Source: Betaproteobacteria bacterium
Lineage (GTDB): Bacteria > Pseudomonadota > Gammaproteobacteria > Burkholderiales > Thiobacillaceae
DNA: 39,247 nt
NCBI GenBank assembly: GCA_016219425.1
Contig: JACRNB010000008.1
Coordinates: forward strand, 1-39,247
Direction: 5' to 3'
This document shows, piece after piece, positions 11,417 through 18,708 of this stretch; positions within the stretch are counted from its first letter, which is position 1; every line of letters starts with the position of its first letter. The position numbers and the translations under genes were made by a program. The notes beneath the pieces are model-generated. The model was not told where the DNA came from. It searched no databases and saw only the letters and a program-made list of their open reading frames with translations.

Positions 11417-12349
11417 ATGGCTGACTCCGAACTGCACAAGGGCCGGGCCAAAACCGCCCGCATCCCGATCAAGATCGTCCCCAAACCCCGCCTGCGCCTG
11501 CCGCCCTGGATACGCGCCCACACCCACGGCGCGGCGGAGGTGGCGCGGGTGAAGGGGCTGCTGCGGGAGGCCAAGCTGCACACCGTATGCGAGGAGGCCG
11601 CCTGCCCCAACCTGGGCGAATGCTTCGCCCACGGCACGGCCACCTTCATGATCCTGGGCGACCTGTGCACGCGCCGCTGCCCGTTCTGCGACGTGGGCCA
11701 CGGCAAGCCCCTGCCGCCCGACGCGGACGAGCCGCGCCACCTGGCGGAAACCGTGGCGGCGCTGGGGTTGAACTATGTGGTCATCACCAGCGTGGACCGG
11801 GATGACCTCAAAGACGGCGGCGCGGCCCACTTCGCCGCCTGCATCGCGGAGGTGCGCAACAGCGCCCCCGCCACCCGCATCGAGATCCTCACGCCGGACT
11901 TCCGGGGCCGGGTGGAGATCGCCCTGGGCCTGCTCGCCGCCACCCCGCCGGACGTGATGAACCACAACCTGGAGACCGTGCCGCGCCTGTACAAGGCCTG
12001 CCGCCCCGGCGCGGACTACGCGCACTCGCTGGCGCTGCTCCGCGATTTCAAGGCGCGCGCGCCGGGCGTACCCACCAAGTCCGGCATCATGCTGGGCCTG
12101 GGCGAGACGGACGCGGAGGCGCTGCAAGTGATGCGCGACCTGCGCGCCCACGGCGTGGACATGCTCACCGTGGGCCAGTACCTGCAACCCTCGGCGCACC
12201 ACCTGCCGGTGGAACGCTTCGTGCCGCCGGAACAGTTCGCGGAATACGAACGCGCCGGGCGGGAGATGGGCTTCACCAACGTCGCCAGCGGGCCAATGGT
12301 GCGGTCCAGCTATCACGCGGATTTGCAGGCGGCGGGGGTGGCGGCGTGA
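11417..12349 (+). CDS. lipA: Lipoyl synthase
   Basis: A 310-residue radical SAM enzyme that inserts two sulfur atoms into protein-bound octanoyl chains to make lipoyl groups for pyruvate and 2-oxoglutarate dehydrogenases and the glycine cleavage system. Both iron-sulfur cluster motifs are present: the auxiliary cluster C..C....C in [12 protein letters not shown] and the radical [13 protein letters not shown] motif. The [28 protein letters not shown] block is diagnostic. Length is normal. lipB is not adjacent; the upstream gene is the divergent DUF1566 protein. Confidence 0.97.
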   Translation: MADSELHKGRAKTARIPIKIVPKPRLRLPPWIRAHTHGAAEVARVKGLLREAKLHTVCEEAACPNLGECFAHGTATFMILGDLCTRRCPFCDVGHGKPLPPDADEPRHLAETVAALGLNYVVITSVDRDDLKDGGAAHFAACIAEVRNSAPATRIEILTPDFRGRVEIALGLLAATPPDVMNHNLETVPRLYKACRPGADYAHSLALLRDFKARAPGVPTKSGIMLGLGETDAEALQVMRDLRAHGVDMLTVGQYLQPSAHHLPVERFVPPEQFAEYERAGREMGFTNVASGPMVRSSYHADLQAAGVAA

Positions 12350-12407
12350 AACGGCGCAAACGCCTGATGTATCTTCCCGCCTGAAACCCGTCGAAAGGAA
12401 CGCCGCC

Positions 12408-12653
12408 ATGTCGCAAACCCTGCACCTTCTGGACGACCGCATCACCATAGACCCGGACATCTGCAACGGGCATCCGACCGTGCGCGGCAAACGCATCACG
12501 GTCCAATCCATCCTGGAATACCTCTCTGCGGGGGACAGCGAGGCGGACATCCTGGCCGAGTTTCCGGGGCTGGAGCCCGAGGACATCCGCGCGTGTCTGA
12601 CGTTCGCCAGCCGCTTGATGGATCAACGCTACGAGTTGCTCAAGGTGGCGTAA
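12408..12653 (+). CDS. DUF433 family protein (putative antitoxin)
   Basis: An 81-residue protein with the DUF433 fold: RITIDPDICNGHPTVRGKRITVQSILEYLSAGDSEADILAEFPGLEPEDIRACLTFA. DUF433 proteins carry a winged-helix-like motif and are commonly paired with PIN-like DUF5615 proteins as type II antitoxin candidates. Here the stop TAA overlaps the ATG of exactly such a partner (TAATG at 12651-12655). An AAAGGA ribosome site precedes the ATG. The pair sits in an accessory stretch together with the second toxin-antitoxin pair at 14118-14704. Confidence 0.88.
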   Translation: MSQTLHLLDDRITIDPDICNGHPTVRGKRITVQSILEYLSAGDSEADILAEFPGLEPEDIRACLTFASRLMDQRYELLKVA

Positions 12654-12994
12654 TGCCGCGCTACCTGATCGACGCCAACCTGCCGCGCCGTCTGGCGATC
12701 TGGAACGGGCCGGACTTCGATTGGGTGGCGGATCACGATGACGCCTGGTCCGACTCGCAGGTATGGAAGCTCGCACGCGAGCAGGATTTGATCATCGTCA
12801 CCAAAGACGCCGATTTTTCTGATCGCGTCATGCTCTCCAGCCCGCCGCCGAGGGTGGTCCACCTGCGTGTAGGCAACCTGCGCCTGCGCGAACTGAGGGC
12901 TTTTCTGATTCAGTCATGGCCAGGAATCGAGGCCGCCGCACCCAACCACAAACTGCTGGTCGTGCGCACCGATTCGGTTTTCGGCATCGTCTGA
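12653..12994 (+). CDS. DUF5615 PIN-like protein (putative toxin)
   Basis: A 113-residue PIN-like protein beginning MPRYLIDANLPRRLA, with an acidic residue at the DAN position. DLIIVTKDADFSDR supplies further conserved Asp residues, giving the typical DUF5615 pattern of a small metal-dependent nuclease fold. The start codon overlaps the stop of the DUF433 gene, so translation is probably coupled. Role as an RNase toxin is inferred from family pairing; cellular target unknown. Confidence 0.87.
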   Translation: MPRYLIDANLPRRLAIWNGPDFDWVADHDDAWSDSQVWKLAREQDLIIVTKDADFSDRVMLSSPPPRVVHLRVGNLRLRELRAFLIQSWPGIEAAAPNHKLLVVRTDSVFGIV

Positions 12995-13012
12995 ACACAC
13001 GGGAACACGGAA

Positions 13013-13861
13013 TTGAAACTCGCCACCTGGAACGTCAACTCCCTAAAAGTCCGCCTGCCCCACCTGCTCGACTGGCTCGCCGCCGCCCAACCCGACGTGG
13101 TGTGTTTGCAGGAGACCAAGCTCACGGACGACGCCTTCCCAGCGGCGGAGATCGCGGCAGCGGGATATCAGGCCGCCTGGTCCGGGCAGAAGACCTACAA
13201 CGGCGTCGCCCTCCTCAGCCGCGCACCGCTCTCAAGTCGTTCGCCGGGCCGCCCCAAGAACGACTTGGCCCCCACGGGGGGCGGCTCGGACGATTTTCCC
13301 GAGCCGGGGGCACTAACCGAGGTGCAGGCCGGCATCCCCGGCTTTGAGGACGAGCAAAAGCGGGTACTTGCCGCCACGGTCGACGGGGTGCGGGTGGTGT
13401 GCGTCTACATCCCCAACGGCCAGGCGGTGGATTCGGACAAATACCACTACAAACTGCGCTGGCTGGGCGCCCTCACCGCCTGGCTGGCGGACGAGCTGAA
13501 ACGCCACCCGCGCCTGGCCCTGCTGGGCGACTACAACATCGCCCCGGACGACCGCGACGTGCATGACCCGGCGGCCTGGGAGGGCCAGATCCTGGTCTCG
13601 GAGCGAGAGCGCGCGCGTTTCCAGGGCCTGCTCGACCTGGGCCTGCAGGATGCCTTCCGCCGGTTCGAGCAGCCCGAGAAATCCTTCTCCTGGTGGGATT
13701 ACCGCGCCGCAGGCTTCCGCCGCAACCTGGGCATGCGCATCGACCACATCCTGCTCTCCGCGCCCCTGGCGGCGGGCTGCACCGCCTGCGTCATCGACAA
13801 GGCCCCGCGCAAGCTGGAACGCCCCTCGGACCACACGCCGGTGTGGGCCGAGACGAGCTGA
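13013..13861 (+). CDS. xth: Exodeoxyribonuclease III with an in-frame palindromic insertion
   Basis: A 282-residue AP endonuclease/3'-5' exonuclease of base excision repair. It uses a TTG start (13013), where homology begins ([22 protein letters not shown]). Conserved motifs are N7, LQETK (E34), [35 protein letters not shown] and the terminal SDHTPVW catalytic His. Residues 74-100 ([14 protein letters not shown]... to ...EPGA) have no place in the family. They split [11 protein letters not shown] from [13 protein letters not shown] and are encoded by a copy of the 79-bp element also found in leuS. The site is a surface loop after a core strand, so activity may survive. It follows the DUF433/DUF5615 pair by 18 nt. 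Confidence 0.94.
   Translation: MKLATWNVNSLKVRLPHLLDWLAAAQPDVVCLQETKLTDDAFPAAEIAAAGYQAAWSGQKTYNGVALLSRAPLSSRSPGRPKNDLAPTGGGSDDFPEPGALTEVQAGIPGFEDEQKRVLAATVDGVRVVCVYIPNGQAVDSDKYHYKLRWLGALTAWLADELKRHPRLALLGDYNIAPDDRDVHDPAAWEGQILVSERERARFQGLLDLGLQDAFRRFEQPEKSFSWWDYRAAGFRRNLGMRIDHILLSAPLAAGCTACVIDKAPRKLERPSDHTPVWAETS
13233..13311 (+). repeat. 79-bp palindromic element C, in frame inside xth
   Basis: The second copy of the element at 6521-6599: equal length, 72 of 79 bases identical, same three-hairpin layout (10-bp stem CAAGTCGTTC/GAACGACTTG kept perfectly), same codon phase. Four of the seven differences lie in the loop of the third hairpin and one at a hairpin junction, leaving stems intact. 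It is stop-free in all six frames. Confidence 0.9.
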
Positions 13862-13879
13862 CCCCCCACCCGTAAAAAA

Positions 13880-13929
13880 GGGGGGAAAACCACAGCGCCA
13901 CCCTACCCCCCAACGCCCGCCCCCGCGGC
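13880..13929 (+). repeat. Direct repeat, copy 1, after xth
   Basis: About 50 bp starting with a G run and AAAACCACAGCGCC and ending CCCCCAACGCCCGCCCCCGCGGC. It is almost identical to 14021-14071. The region 13862-14117 between xth and the toxin gene contains no gene, only these repeats. Confidence 0.8.
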
Positions 13930-13964
13930 TTCCCCCTTTTCCAAAGGGGGATGGAGGGGGATTT
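13930..13964 (+). repeat. Element B-type palindrome, forward copy
   Basis: TTCCCCCTTTTCCAAAGGGGG followed by ATGGAGGGGGATTT: the same layout as the insertion at 6334-6367 in leuS. It faces the inverted copy at 13994-14030 across about 29 bp, so the two form a larger inverted pair. Confidence 0.8.
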
Positions 13965-13993
13965 AGCGACGGCAGCAAAGCGAACCGGCTCAG

Positions 13994-14030
13994 AAATCCC
14001 CCCTGCCCCCCTTTGAGAAAGGGGGGGAAA
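13994..14030 (-). repeat. Element B-type palindrome, inverted copy
   Basis: AAATCCCCCCTGCCCCCC then TTTGAGAAA and a G run: the reverse complement of the pattern at 13930-13964. Together the two copies could fold into a long hairpin downstream of xth. Confidence 0.8.
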
Positions 14031-14071
14031 CCGCAGCGCCGCCCTTACCCCCCAACGCCCGCCCCCGCGGC
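14021..14071 (+). repeat. Direct repeat, copy 2
   Basis: The second copy of the unit at 13880-13929, with the same ACCCCCCAACGCCCGC... core ending CCGCGGC and only a few substitutions. It overlaps the end of the inverted element. Confidence 0.8.
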
Positions 14072-14088
14072 ATTGCTTCGCGCAATGC
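14070..14088. repeat. Small hairpin GCATTGC/GCAATGC
   Basis: Perfect 7-bp arms (14070-14076 and 14082-14088) around TTCGC, at the edge of the repeat block and about 30 nt beyond the stop of the minus-strand toxin gene. It has no T tract and so is not a canonical terminator. Confidence 0.6.
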
Positions 14089-14117
14089 GGGTGGAGCGAA
14101 GGACGATCCTTATGCGC

Positions 14118-14423
14118 TTATTCCTGTACCCCACTGCCGTACCCCGCCTCCCGCTGCCCCTTGATCGCCAGCACAAACACCGTGTCCACCTCCGGCAGGT
14201 AGCGGTACAAGGCCACATACCCCCGCGCACCGCGCCCGATCACCAGTTCCCGCTTGTCATTGCGGGCCGGGCGTCCGATCAGCGGGTGTTCTTGCAGGAT
14301 GTCGAGGGCCTGGATGAGGCCATGGATGCGCCCCGGGATCGCACTGGCCTCGTGGCGGATGAGGTGGTCGAGGATGCGTTCAAAGTCTTCCGCCACCTCC
14401 GGCGCGAGTTCCACCCGCGCCAT
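14118..14423 (-). CDS. ParE/RelE superfamily toxin
   Basis: A 101-residue protein starting MARVELAPEVAEDFERILDHLIRHE, with LDILQEHPLIGRPARNDKRELVIGRGARGYVALYRYLPEVDTVFVLAIKGQREAGY. This is the length, hydrophobic pattern and terminal arrangement of the ParE/RelE plasmid-stabilisation family, which attacks gyrase or ribosome-bound mRNA depending on the branch; the sequence alone does not decide between them. The start ATG at 14423 lies two bases after the stop of the ribbon-helix-helix gene, giving the normal antitoxin-toxin order. Confidence 0.88.
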   Translation of the reverse strand: MARVELAPEVAEDFERILDHLIRHEASAIPGRIHGLIQALDILQEHPLIGRPARNDKRELVIGRGARGYVALYRYLPEVDTVFVLAIKGQREAGYGSGVQE

Positions 14424-14425
14424 GT

Positions 14426-14704
14426 TCAGTCCGCACCCGGCGCGGCGGCCTGCTCTCTGGCGGCCTCGGCCCGTTCCAATAGCCAGGCCCGCATTTCCTG
14501 CCAGGGGACGGTCTGACCCGTAGCCAGCAGGCGGGCATAGCGCCCTTCCGCCAGGGCGTCGAAGGCGGTGCGACTCTCTTCTTGTTGGGTTTTTTCCGCG
14601 ATGGCCTGGAGGATGAAGCTGTGGGTGGAAACGCCGCTCTCCTGCGCGGCCCTGGATACACGGGCCTTGAGGTCTTCCGGTAGGCGGATGGTGGTGGTGG
14701 ACAT
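14426..14704 (-). CDS. Ribbon-helix-helix antitoxin
   Basis: A 92-residue protein beginning MSTTTIRLPEDLKARVSRAAQESGVSTHSFILQAIAEKTQQEE, a typical ribbon-helix-helix DNA-binding N-terminus: a short beta strand of alternating Thr/Ile/Arg, then two helices. The C-terminal half (ARLLATGQTVPWQEMRAWLLERAEAAREQAA) would wrap the toxin. The start at 14704 was chosen over upstream in-frame ATGs because the domain begins there. The perfect inverted repeat at 14730-14751 is a good operator for autorepression. Confidence 0.88.
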   Translation of the reverse strand: MSTTTIRLPEDLKARVSRAAQESGVSTHSFILQAIAEKTQQEESRTAFDALAEGRYARLLATGQTVPWQEMRAWLLERAEAAREQAAAPGAD

Positions 14705-14729
14705 GGCGCTCTCCGAAGTGATGCGGGCA

Positions 14730-14751
14730 ATGTAGCACGAGTGCGCTACAT
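14730..14751. promoter_or_regulatory. Inverted-repeat operator of the toxin-antitoxin pair
   Basis: Perfect 7-bp arms ATGTAGC (14730-14736) and GCTACAT (14745-14751) with an 8-nt spacer lie 26 bp upstream of the antitoxin start. The position is that expected for binding by the ribbon-helix-helix protein. Function is inferred. Confidence 0.65.
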
Positions 14752-14814
14752 GGGAACTCGGATAACAGGCACACTCGTCCGTAGCCGGTCTACCCACAAA
14801 GTGGCACTTTCGAA

Positions 14815-14830
14815 TCACTGCATCTAGTGC
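14815..14830. promoter_or_regulatory. Candidate NrdR box 1
   Basis: TCACTGCATCTAGTGC resembles the NrdR consensus ACACWATATATWGTGT, with CACT and AGTG arms in place. It lies 31 bp start-to-start from box 2, the three-helical-turn spacing typical of paired NrdR boxes. Confidence 0.6.
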
Positions 14831-14845
14831 TAACTTTGACTCTCT

Positions 14846-14861
14846 GCACTACATATAGCGT
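14846..14861. promoter_or_regulatory. Candidate NrdR box 2
   Basis: GCACTACATATAGCGT matches the 16-bp NrdR consensus at 13 positions. It lies 24 bp upstream of the nrdJ start, where a bound repressor would block transcription. Together with box 1 it suggests dATP/ATP-responsive control by NrdR. Confidence 0.7.
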
Positions 14862-14884
14862 CCACACACGCAGGAGACAGCACC

Positions 14885-17758
14885 ATGCAGGAAGCCCTTT
14901 TCCCCGAGCTGACCGACCAAGCCATTTCCAGCGAAGTCCTGCTGGAAAAGTACGCCAAGGGGGAGGAACAGAACGTCACGGATGTGCGCGCTCGGGTAGC
15001 GCGGGCGCTGGCGGCGGTAGAAAAGAAGGCGGATCGCGCGCATTGGGAGCGCCAGTTCTTCGCCGCCATGGAGGCGGGCTTCATCCCCGCCGGGCGCATC
15101 AACTCCGCCGCCGGGACGGAACTCCAGGCCACCCTCATCAACTGCTTTGTGCAGCCCGTGGGCGACGCCATTTCCGGCGAATCCGAGGGCAAGCCCGGCA
15201 TCTACGTGGCGCTGGAAGAGGCCGCCGAGACCATGCGCCGGGGCGGCGGCGTGGGTTACGACTTCTCCACCATCCGCCCCAAGGGCTCGCTGGTGAAAGG
15301 CACCCAGTCGCGCGCCTCGGGGCCGGTGTCCTACATGCGCGTGTTCGACCGCTCGTGCGAGACGGTGGAATCCGCCGGTGCGCGGCGCGGCGCGCAGATG
15401 GGCGTGATGCGCTGCGACCACCCGGATATCGAACTGTTCATCCACGCCAAGGACCAGGGCGACCTGAAGAACTTCAACATCTCCGTCGGCGTCACCGATG
15501 CCTTCATGCAGGCGGTGGAGGCGGATGCCGACGTGGAGCTCATCCATCGCGCCCGGCCCGGCGACGAGCAGATGGTCAACGGCGCGTATCAACGCAGCGA
15601 CGGTCTCTGGGTCTACCGCAAGCTGCGCGCGCGCGACCTGTGGACCCAGGTCATGTCCTCCACCTACGACCACGCCGAACCGGGGGTGCTGTTCATCGAC
15701 CGCATGAACCGGGACAACAACCTGGGCTATTGCGAGGTGATCGAGGCGACCAACCCGTGTGGTGAGCAACCACTTCCGCCCTACGGCTGTTGCTGCCTGG
15801 GTTCTGTCAATTTAACCCGCTTCGTTCGACAGCCTTTCGGCGAACACGCCGCGTTCGATTTCGATGGCCTCGCGCGCATCCTGCCCGTCTGCGTGCGCGC
15901 CCTGGACAATGTGCTCGACCTCACCGCCTGGCCCCTGGAAAAACAGAGGAAAGAGGCCCACAACAAGCGCCGCGTGGGCCTGGGCTTCACCGGTCTGGGG
16001 GATGCGCTGACCATGCTCAACCTGCGCTACGACTCGCCCGAGGCCCTGTTCTTCTCCAAGCAGATCGCCGAGTTCATGCGCGACCATTCCTATCTGGCCT
16101 CGGTGGAACTGGCCAAGGCCCGGGGCGCCTTCCCCCTGTTCAACGCCGACCTCTACCTCACGGGCGGCAACTTCGCCTCGCGCCTGCCGGACGAGCTCAA
16201 GGACGCCATCCGCGCCCACGGCATCCGCAACTCGCACCTGCTCTCCATCGCCCCCACCGGCACCATCTCGCTCGCCTTTGCCGACAACGCCAGCAACGGC
16301 ATCGAACCGCCGTTCTCCTGGTCGTACACGCGCAAGAAGCGCCAGCAGGACGGCGGCTGGAAGGAATACCCGGTGGAAGACCACGCCTGGCGCATGTACC
16401 GCGAACAGGGCGGCGACACTGCCCAACTGCCCGCCTCCTTCGTCACCGCGCTGGAGATCTCCGCCATGGCGCACATGGATATGGTGGCGGCGGTGGCGCC
16501 GTATGTGGATTCCGCCATCTCCAAGACCGTGAACGTGCCGGCGGACTACCCCTACACCGAGTTCGAGGGCCTCTACCTCGCGGGCTGGAAGGCGGGTCTC
16601 AAGGGCCTCGCCACCTACCGCCCCAACGCCGTGCTGGGCAGCGTGCTTTCCACCACGCCGGAGACGCCCGCCGCCGCGCCGGTGCAAAAAGCGGCGGCGT
16701 TGCAGGACTTCGAACTCTCGGACGTGAACCGCCGCATCGAGATCAAGGCCCTGCCCGCCCCGGTGCTGGAAAGCCTGAAATGGCCCAGCCGTCCGCGTCT
16801 GCCCGGCGGCAACCCGGCCTGGAGCTACATGATCGACACCACCTGCGGCAGCTTCGCCCTGTTCGTCGGCCACACCGAAAGCGAAGGCCGCGCCTGGCCG
16901 TTCGAGGTCTGGGTGAACGGCGCGGAACAGCCGCGCGGCCTGGGTGCGGTGGCCAAGACCCTGTCCATGGACATGCGCGCCAACGACCGCGGCTGGCTCA
17001 AGCTCAAGCTGGAAACCCTGGCCCGCACACGCGGCGACGACACCTGCGCCATCCCTTTCCCACCCGAAGGCGAACCGCGCCAGATGCCCAGCCTGGTCGC
17101 CGCCGTGGCGCAACTCCTGCGCTGGCGTCTGGACGAACTGCATACCCTGGACGAAGGCGACGACACCCCCGTGCTGGACGCCCTGTTCTCGCTCAAGGAA
17201 CCCAAGACCGGCACGGACGGCACCTTGTCCTGGACCGTGGACGTCTACAACCCGCACACCGGCGACGACTTCGTGCTCGGCCTGAAGGAGGTCACCATGC
17301 CGGACGGCCTCACCCGCCCCTATTCCCTGTGGCTGGCGGGCGATTACCCGCGCGCCCTGGACGGCCTGTGCAAGCTCCTCTCCCTGGACATGCGCGTGAT
17401 GGACCCGGCCTGGATCGGCATGAAGCTGCGCAAGCTGATCGACTACCCGGAACCCCTGGGCGACTTCATGGCCTTCGTCCCTGGCCAGAGCAAGCAGACC
17501 ACCTGGCCCTCGACGCTGGCCTATGTGGCGCGGCTCATCATCCACCGCTACGCCATGCTCGGCATCCTCACCGAGGACGGCCTGCCGGTGAAGGAGATGG
17601 GCATCCTGCAAACCCCCGCCCTGCCCCCCGCCCACGCCGGCGAGGTCGCCACGGTGATGCGCGGCAAGGTGTGCAAGGAATGCGGCAATGACACGGTGAT
17701 CCGCAAGGATGGCTGCGATTTCTGTACCGCGTGCGGGGCGGTGGGGGCGTGCGGGTGA
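14885..17758 (+). CDS. nrdJ: Adenosylcobalamin-dependent (class II) ribonucleotide reductase
   Basis: A 957-residue vitamin B12-dependent ribonucleotide reductase that makes deoxyribonucleotides with or without oxygen. Conserved features are [19 protein letters not shown] with the first redox Cys (C87), [15 protein letters not shown], and the catalytic NPCGE (N290, C292, E294) followed by an unusual CCCLGSVNL. The terminal [25 protein letters not shown] block is also present. The C-terminal third (from about residue 620) has two TSCPD-like repeats ([16 protein letters not shown]... and [16 protein letters not shown]...). A Cys-rich tail [18 protein letters not shown]...C follows that probably relays electrons. 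The 957-residue length fits the long NrdJ form. It is preceded by two candidate NrdR boxes and a GGAGAC ribosome site. No cobalamin riboswitch is visible. Confidence 0.96.
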   Translation: MQEALFPELTDQAISSEVLLEKYAKGEEQNVTDVRARVARALAAVEKKADRAHWERQFFAAMEAGFIPAGRINSAAGTELQATLINCFVQPVGDAISGESEGKPGIYVALEEAAETMRRGGGVGYDFSTIRPKGSLVKGTQSRASGPVSYMRVFDRSCETVESAGARRGAQMGVMRCDHPDIELFIHAKDQGDLKNFNISVGVTDAFMQAVEADADVELIHRARPGDEQMVNGAYQRSDGLWVYRKLRARDLWTQVMSSTYDHAEPGVLFIDRMNRDNNLGYCEVIEATNPCGEQPLPPYGCCCLGSVNLTRFVRQPFGEHAAFDFDGLARILPVCVRALDNVLDLTAWPLEKQRKEAHNKRRVGLGFTGLGDALTMLNLRYDSPEALFFSKQIAEFMRDHSYLASVELAKARGAFPLFNADLYLTGGNFASRLPDELKDAIRAHGIRNSHLLSIAPTGTISLAFADNASNGIEPPFSWSYTRKKRQQDGGWKEYPVEDHAWRMYREQGGDTAQLPASFVTALEISAMAHMDMVAAVAPYVDSAISKTVNVPADYPYTEFEGLYLAGWKAGLKGLATYRPNAVLGSVLSTTPETPAAAPVQKAAALQDFELSDVNRRIEIKALPAPVLESLKWPSRPRLPGGNPAWSYMIDTTCGSFALFVGHTESEGRAWPFEVWVNGAEQPRGLGAVAKTLSMDMRANDRGWLKLKLETLARTRGDDTCAIPFPPEGEPRQMPSLVAAVAQLLRWRLDELHTLDEGDDTPVLDALFSLKEPKTGTDGTLSWTVDVYNPHTGDDFVLGLKEVTMPDGLTRPYSLWLAGDYPRALDGLCKLLSLDMRVMDPAWIGMKLRKLIDYPEPLGDFMAFVPGQSKQTTWPSTLAYVARLIIHRYAMLGILTEDGLPVKEMGILQTPALPPAHAGEVATVMRGKVCKECGNDTVIRKDGCDFCTACGAVGACG

Positions 17759-17825
17759 CACGCACACAGACCCGGCCAGCCCAATTCGGGCGTCGGGCGC
17801 TGCGGTAATCCCCTTCGGACGGACA

Positions 17826-17855
17826 AGAAAAAAGCGGGCCGAGGCCCGCTTTTTC
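17826..17855. terminator. Bidirectional terminator between nrdJ and the H1-like gene
   Basis: AGCGGGC (17833-17839) / GCCCGCT (17844-17850) with loop CGAG, preceded by an A run and followed by T residues. It serves both converging genes. Confidence 0.9.
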
Positions 17856-17886
17856 ATGTGACCGCCAAGCGGTCCGGCTGAGAGGA

Positions 17887-18555
17887 TCAGGATTTTTTCG
17901 CGGCTGCCTTCTTCGCAGCAGGCTTGGCCGCGGCCTTCTTTGCCGGTGCAGCGGCCTTGGCGGGAGCGGCAGCCTTGGGAGCAGCGGCCTTCTTCGCCGG
18001 TGCAGCAGCCTTGGCGGGAGCAGCGGCCTTGGGAGCGGCGGCCTTCTTCACCGGTGCAGCAGCCTTGGCGGGAGCGGCAGCCTTGGGAGCGGCGGCCTTC
18101 TTCGCCGGTGCAGCAGCCTTGGCGGGAGCTGCTGCCTTGGCGGGAGCTGCTGCCTTGGGAGCAGCGGCCTTCTTTGCCGGTGCAGCAGCCTTGGCGGGAG
18201 CGGCAGCCTTGGGAGCAGCGGCCTTCTTCGCCGGTGCAGCCGCCTTGGCGGGAGCGGCAGCCTTGGGAGCGGCGGCCTTCTTCGCCGGTGCAGCAGCCTT
18301 GGCGGGAGCGGCAGCCTTGGGGGCGGCGGCCTTCTTCGCTGGTGCAGCAGCCTTGGCAGGAGCGGCGGCCTTGGGAGCGGCGGCCTTCTTTGCCGGTGCA
18401 GCAGCCTTGGCGGGAGCGGCAGCCTTGGGAGCAGCCGCTTTCTTCGCCGGTGCGGCAGCCTTGGCGGCTACAGCCTTTTCAACTTTGGGTGCAGCAGATT
18501 TTTTTGCGGGGGATTTCGCCTTGGCGGCGGTTTTGGTGGACTTCTCGGCGGGCAT
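17887..18555 (-). CDS. Histone H1-like Lys/Ala/Pro-rich repetitive protein
   Basis: A 222-residue, strongly basic protein made almost only of Ala, Lys and Pro. After a 37-residue leader (MPAEKSTKTAAKAKSPAKKS...) come nine 18-residue units KKAAAPKAAAPAKAAAPA, the sixth extended by KAAAPA and the seventh ending in V, then a KKAAAKPAAKKAAAKKS tail. Such proteins (AlgP/H1-like) resemble the tail of eukaryotic histone H1 and are thought to bind DNA and shape the nucleoid. A GAGGAG ribosome site lies before the ATG at 18555. It stands alone between two terminators. The DNA is an internal tandem repeat, so unit number may vary between strains or be miscounted in assembly. Confidence 0.88.
   Translation of the reverse strand: MPAEKSTKTAAKAKSPAKKSAAPKVEKAVAAKAAAPAKKAAAPKAAAPAKAAAPAKKAAAPKAAAPAKAAAPAKKAAAPKAAAPAKAAAPAKKAAAPKAAAPAKAAAPAKKAAAPKAAAPAKAAAPAKKAAAPKAAAPAKAAAPAKAAAPAKKAAAPKAAAPAKAAAPVKKAAAPKAAAPAKAAAPAKKAAAPKAAAPAKAAAPAKKAAAKPAAKKAAAKKS
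17941..18444 (-). repeat. Tandem 54-bp coding repeats of the H1-like gene
   Basis: Nine 54-bp units plus one 18-bp insertion encode the KKAAAPKAAAPAKAAAPA repeats. Units differ mainly at silent positions (GGAGCAGCGGCC versus GGAGCGGCGGCC), which points to repeated duplication and selection on the protein. Confidence 0.92.
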
Positions 18556-18645
18556 AAGTGACTCCTCTGTTGATAACGTTGATCAGCCGGAAAGCCTTAT
18601 GCCTCAAGCGTTTTGGCGCTCCCATAAGGCTGCCGGATTGTAGAA

Positions 18646-18686
18646 CAAAAAAAACCGCGCCCCGCAAGGCGAAAACGCGCTTTTTT
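18646..18686. terminator. Probable terminator of lysA
   Basis: An A8 run, then CCGCGCCCCGCAAGGCG and GAAAACGCGC, then a T6 run. Outer CGCG arms and an inner CGC/GCG pairing give an imperfect hairpin. Placed 23 bp beyond the lysA stop, it would end minus-strand lysA transcripts. Confidence 0.6.
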
Positions 18687-18708
18687 AAGTTTTTTCTACA
18701 GAAAGAAG

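Noticed and set aside
8555-12586. A 1343-codon open frame on the minus strand
   Set aside because: It is mostly antisense to proA and lipA. Only the stretch from 11347 down to about 9880 has family similarity (DUF1566) and a signal peptide; the rest is open because of the high GC content.
13862-14117. CRISPR array
   Set aside because: The repeats are two long direct copies and palindromes of varied spacing, not a series of regular repeats with unique spacers, and no cas gene is nearby.
14836-14859. Sigma70 promoter TTGACT...TATAGC for nrdJ
   Set aside because: The spacer is only 12 bp, too short; the bases are better explained by the second NrdR box.
15812-17857. A 681-codon minus-strand frame opposite nrdJ
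   Set aside because: It is a shadow of the nrdJ codons; its end even crosses the terminator.
17924-18643. A 239-codon plus-strand frame (Ala/Gly/Phe repeats) opposite the H1-like gene
   Set aside because: It has no ribosome site; the minus-strand product is a recognised Lys/Ala/Pro protein type with a good ribosome site.
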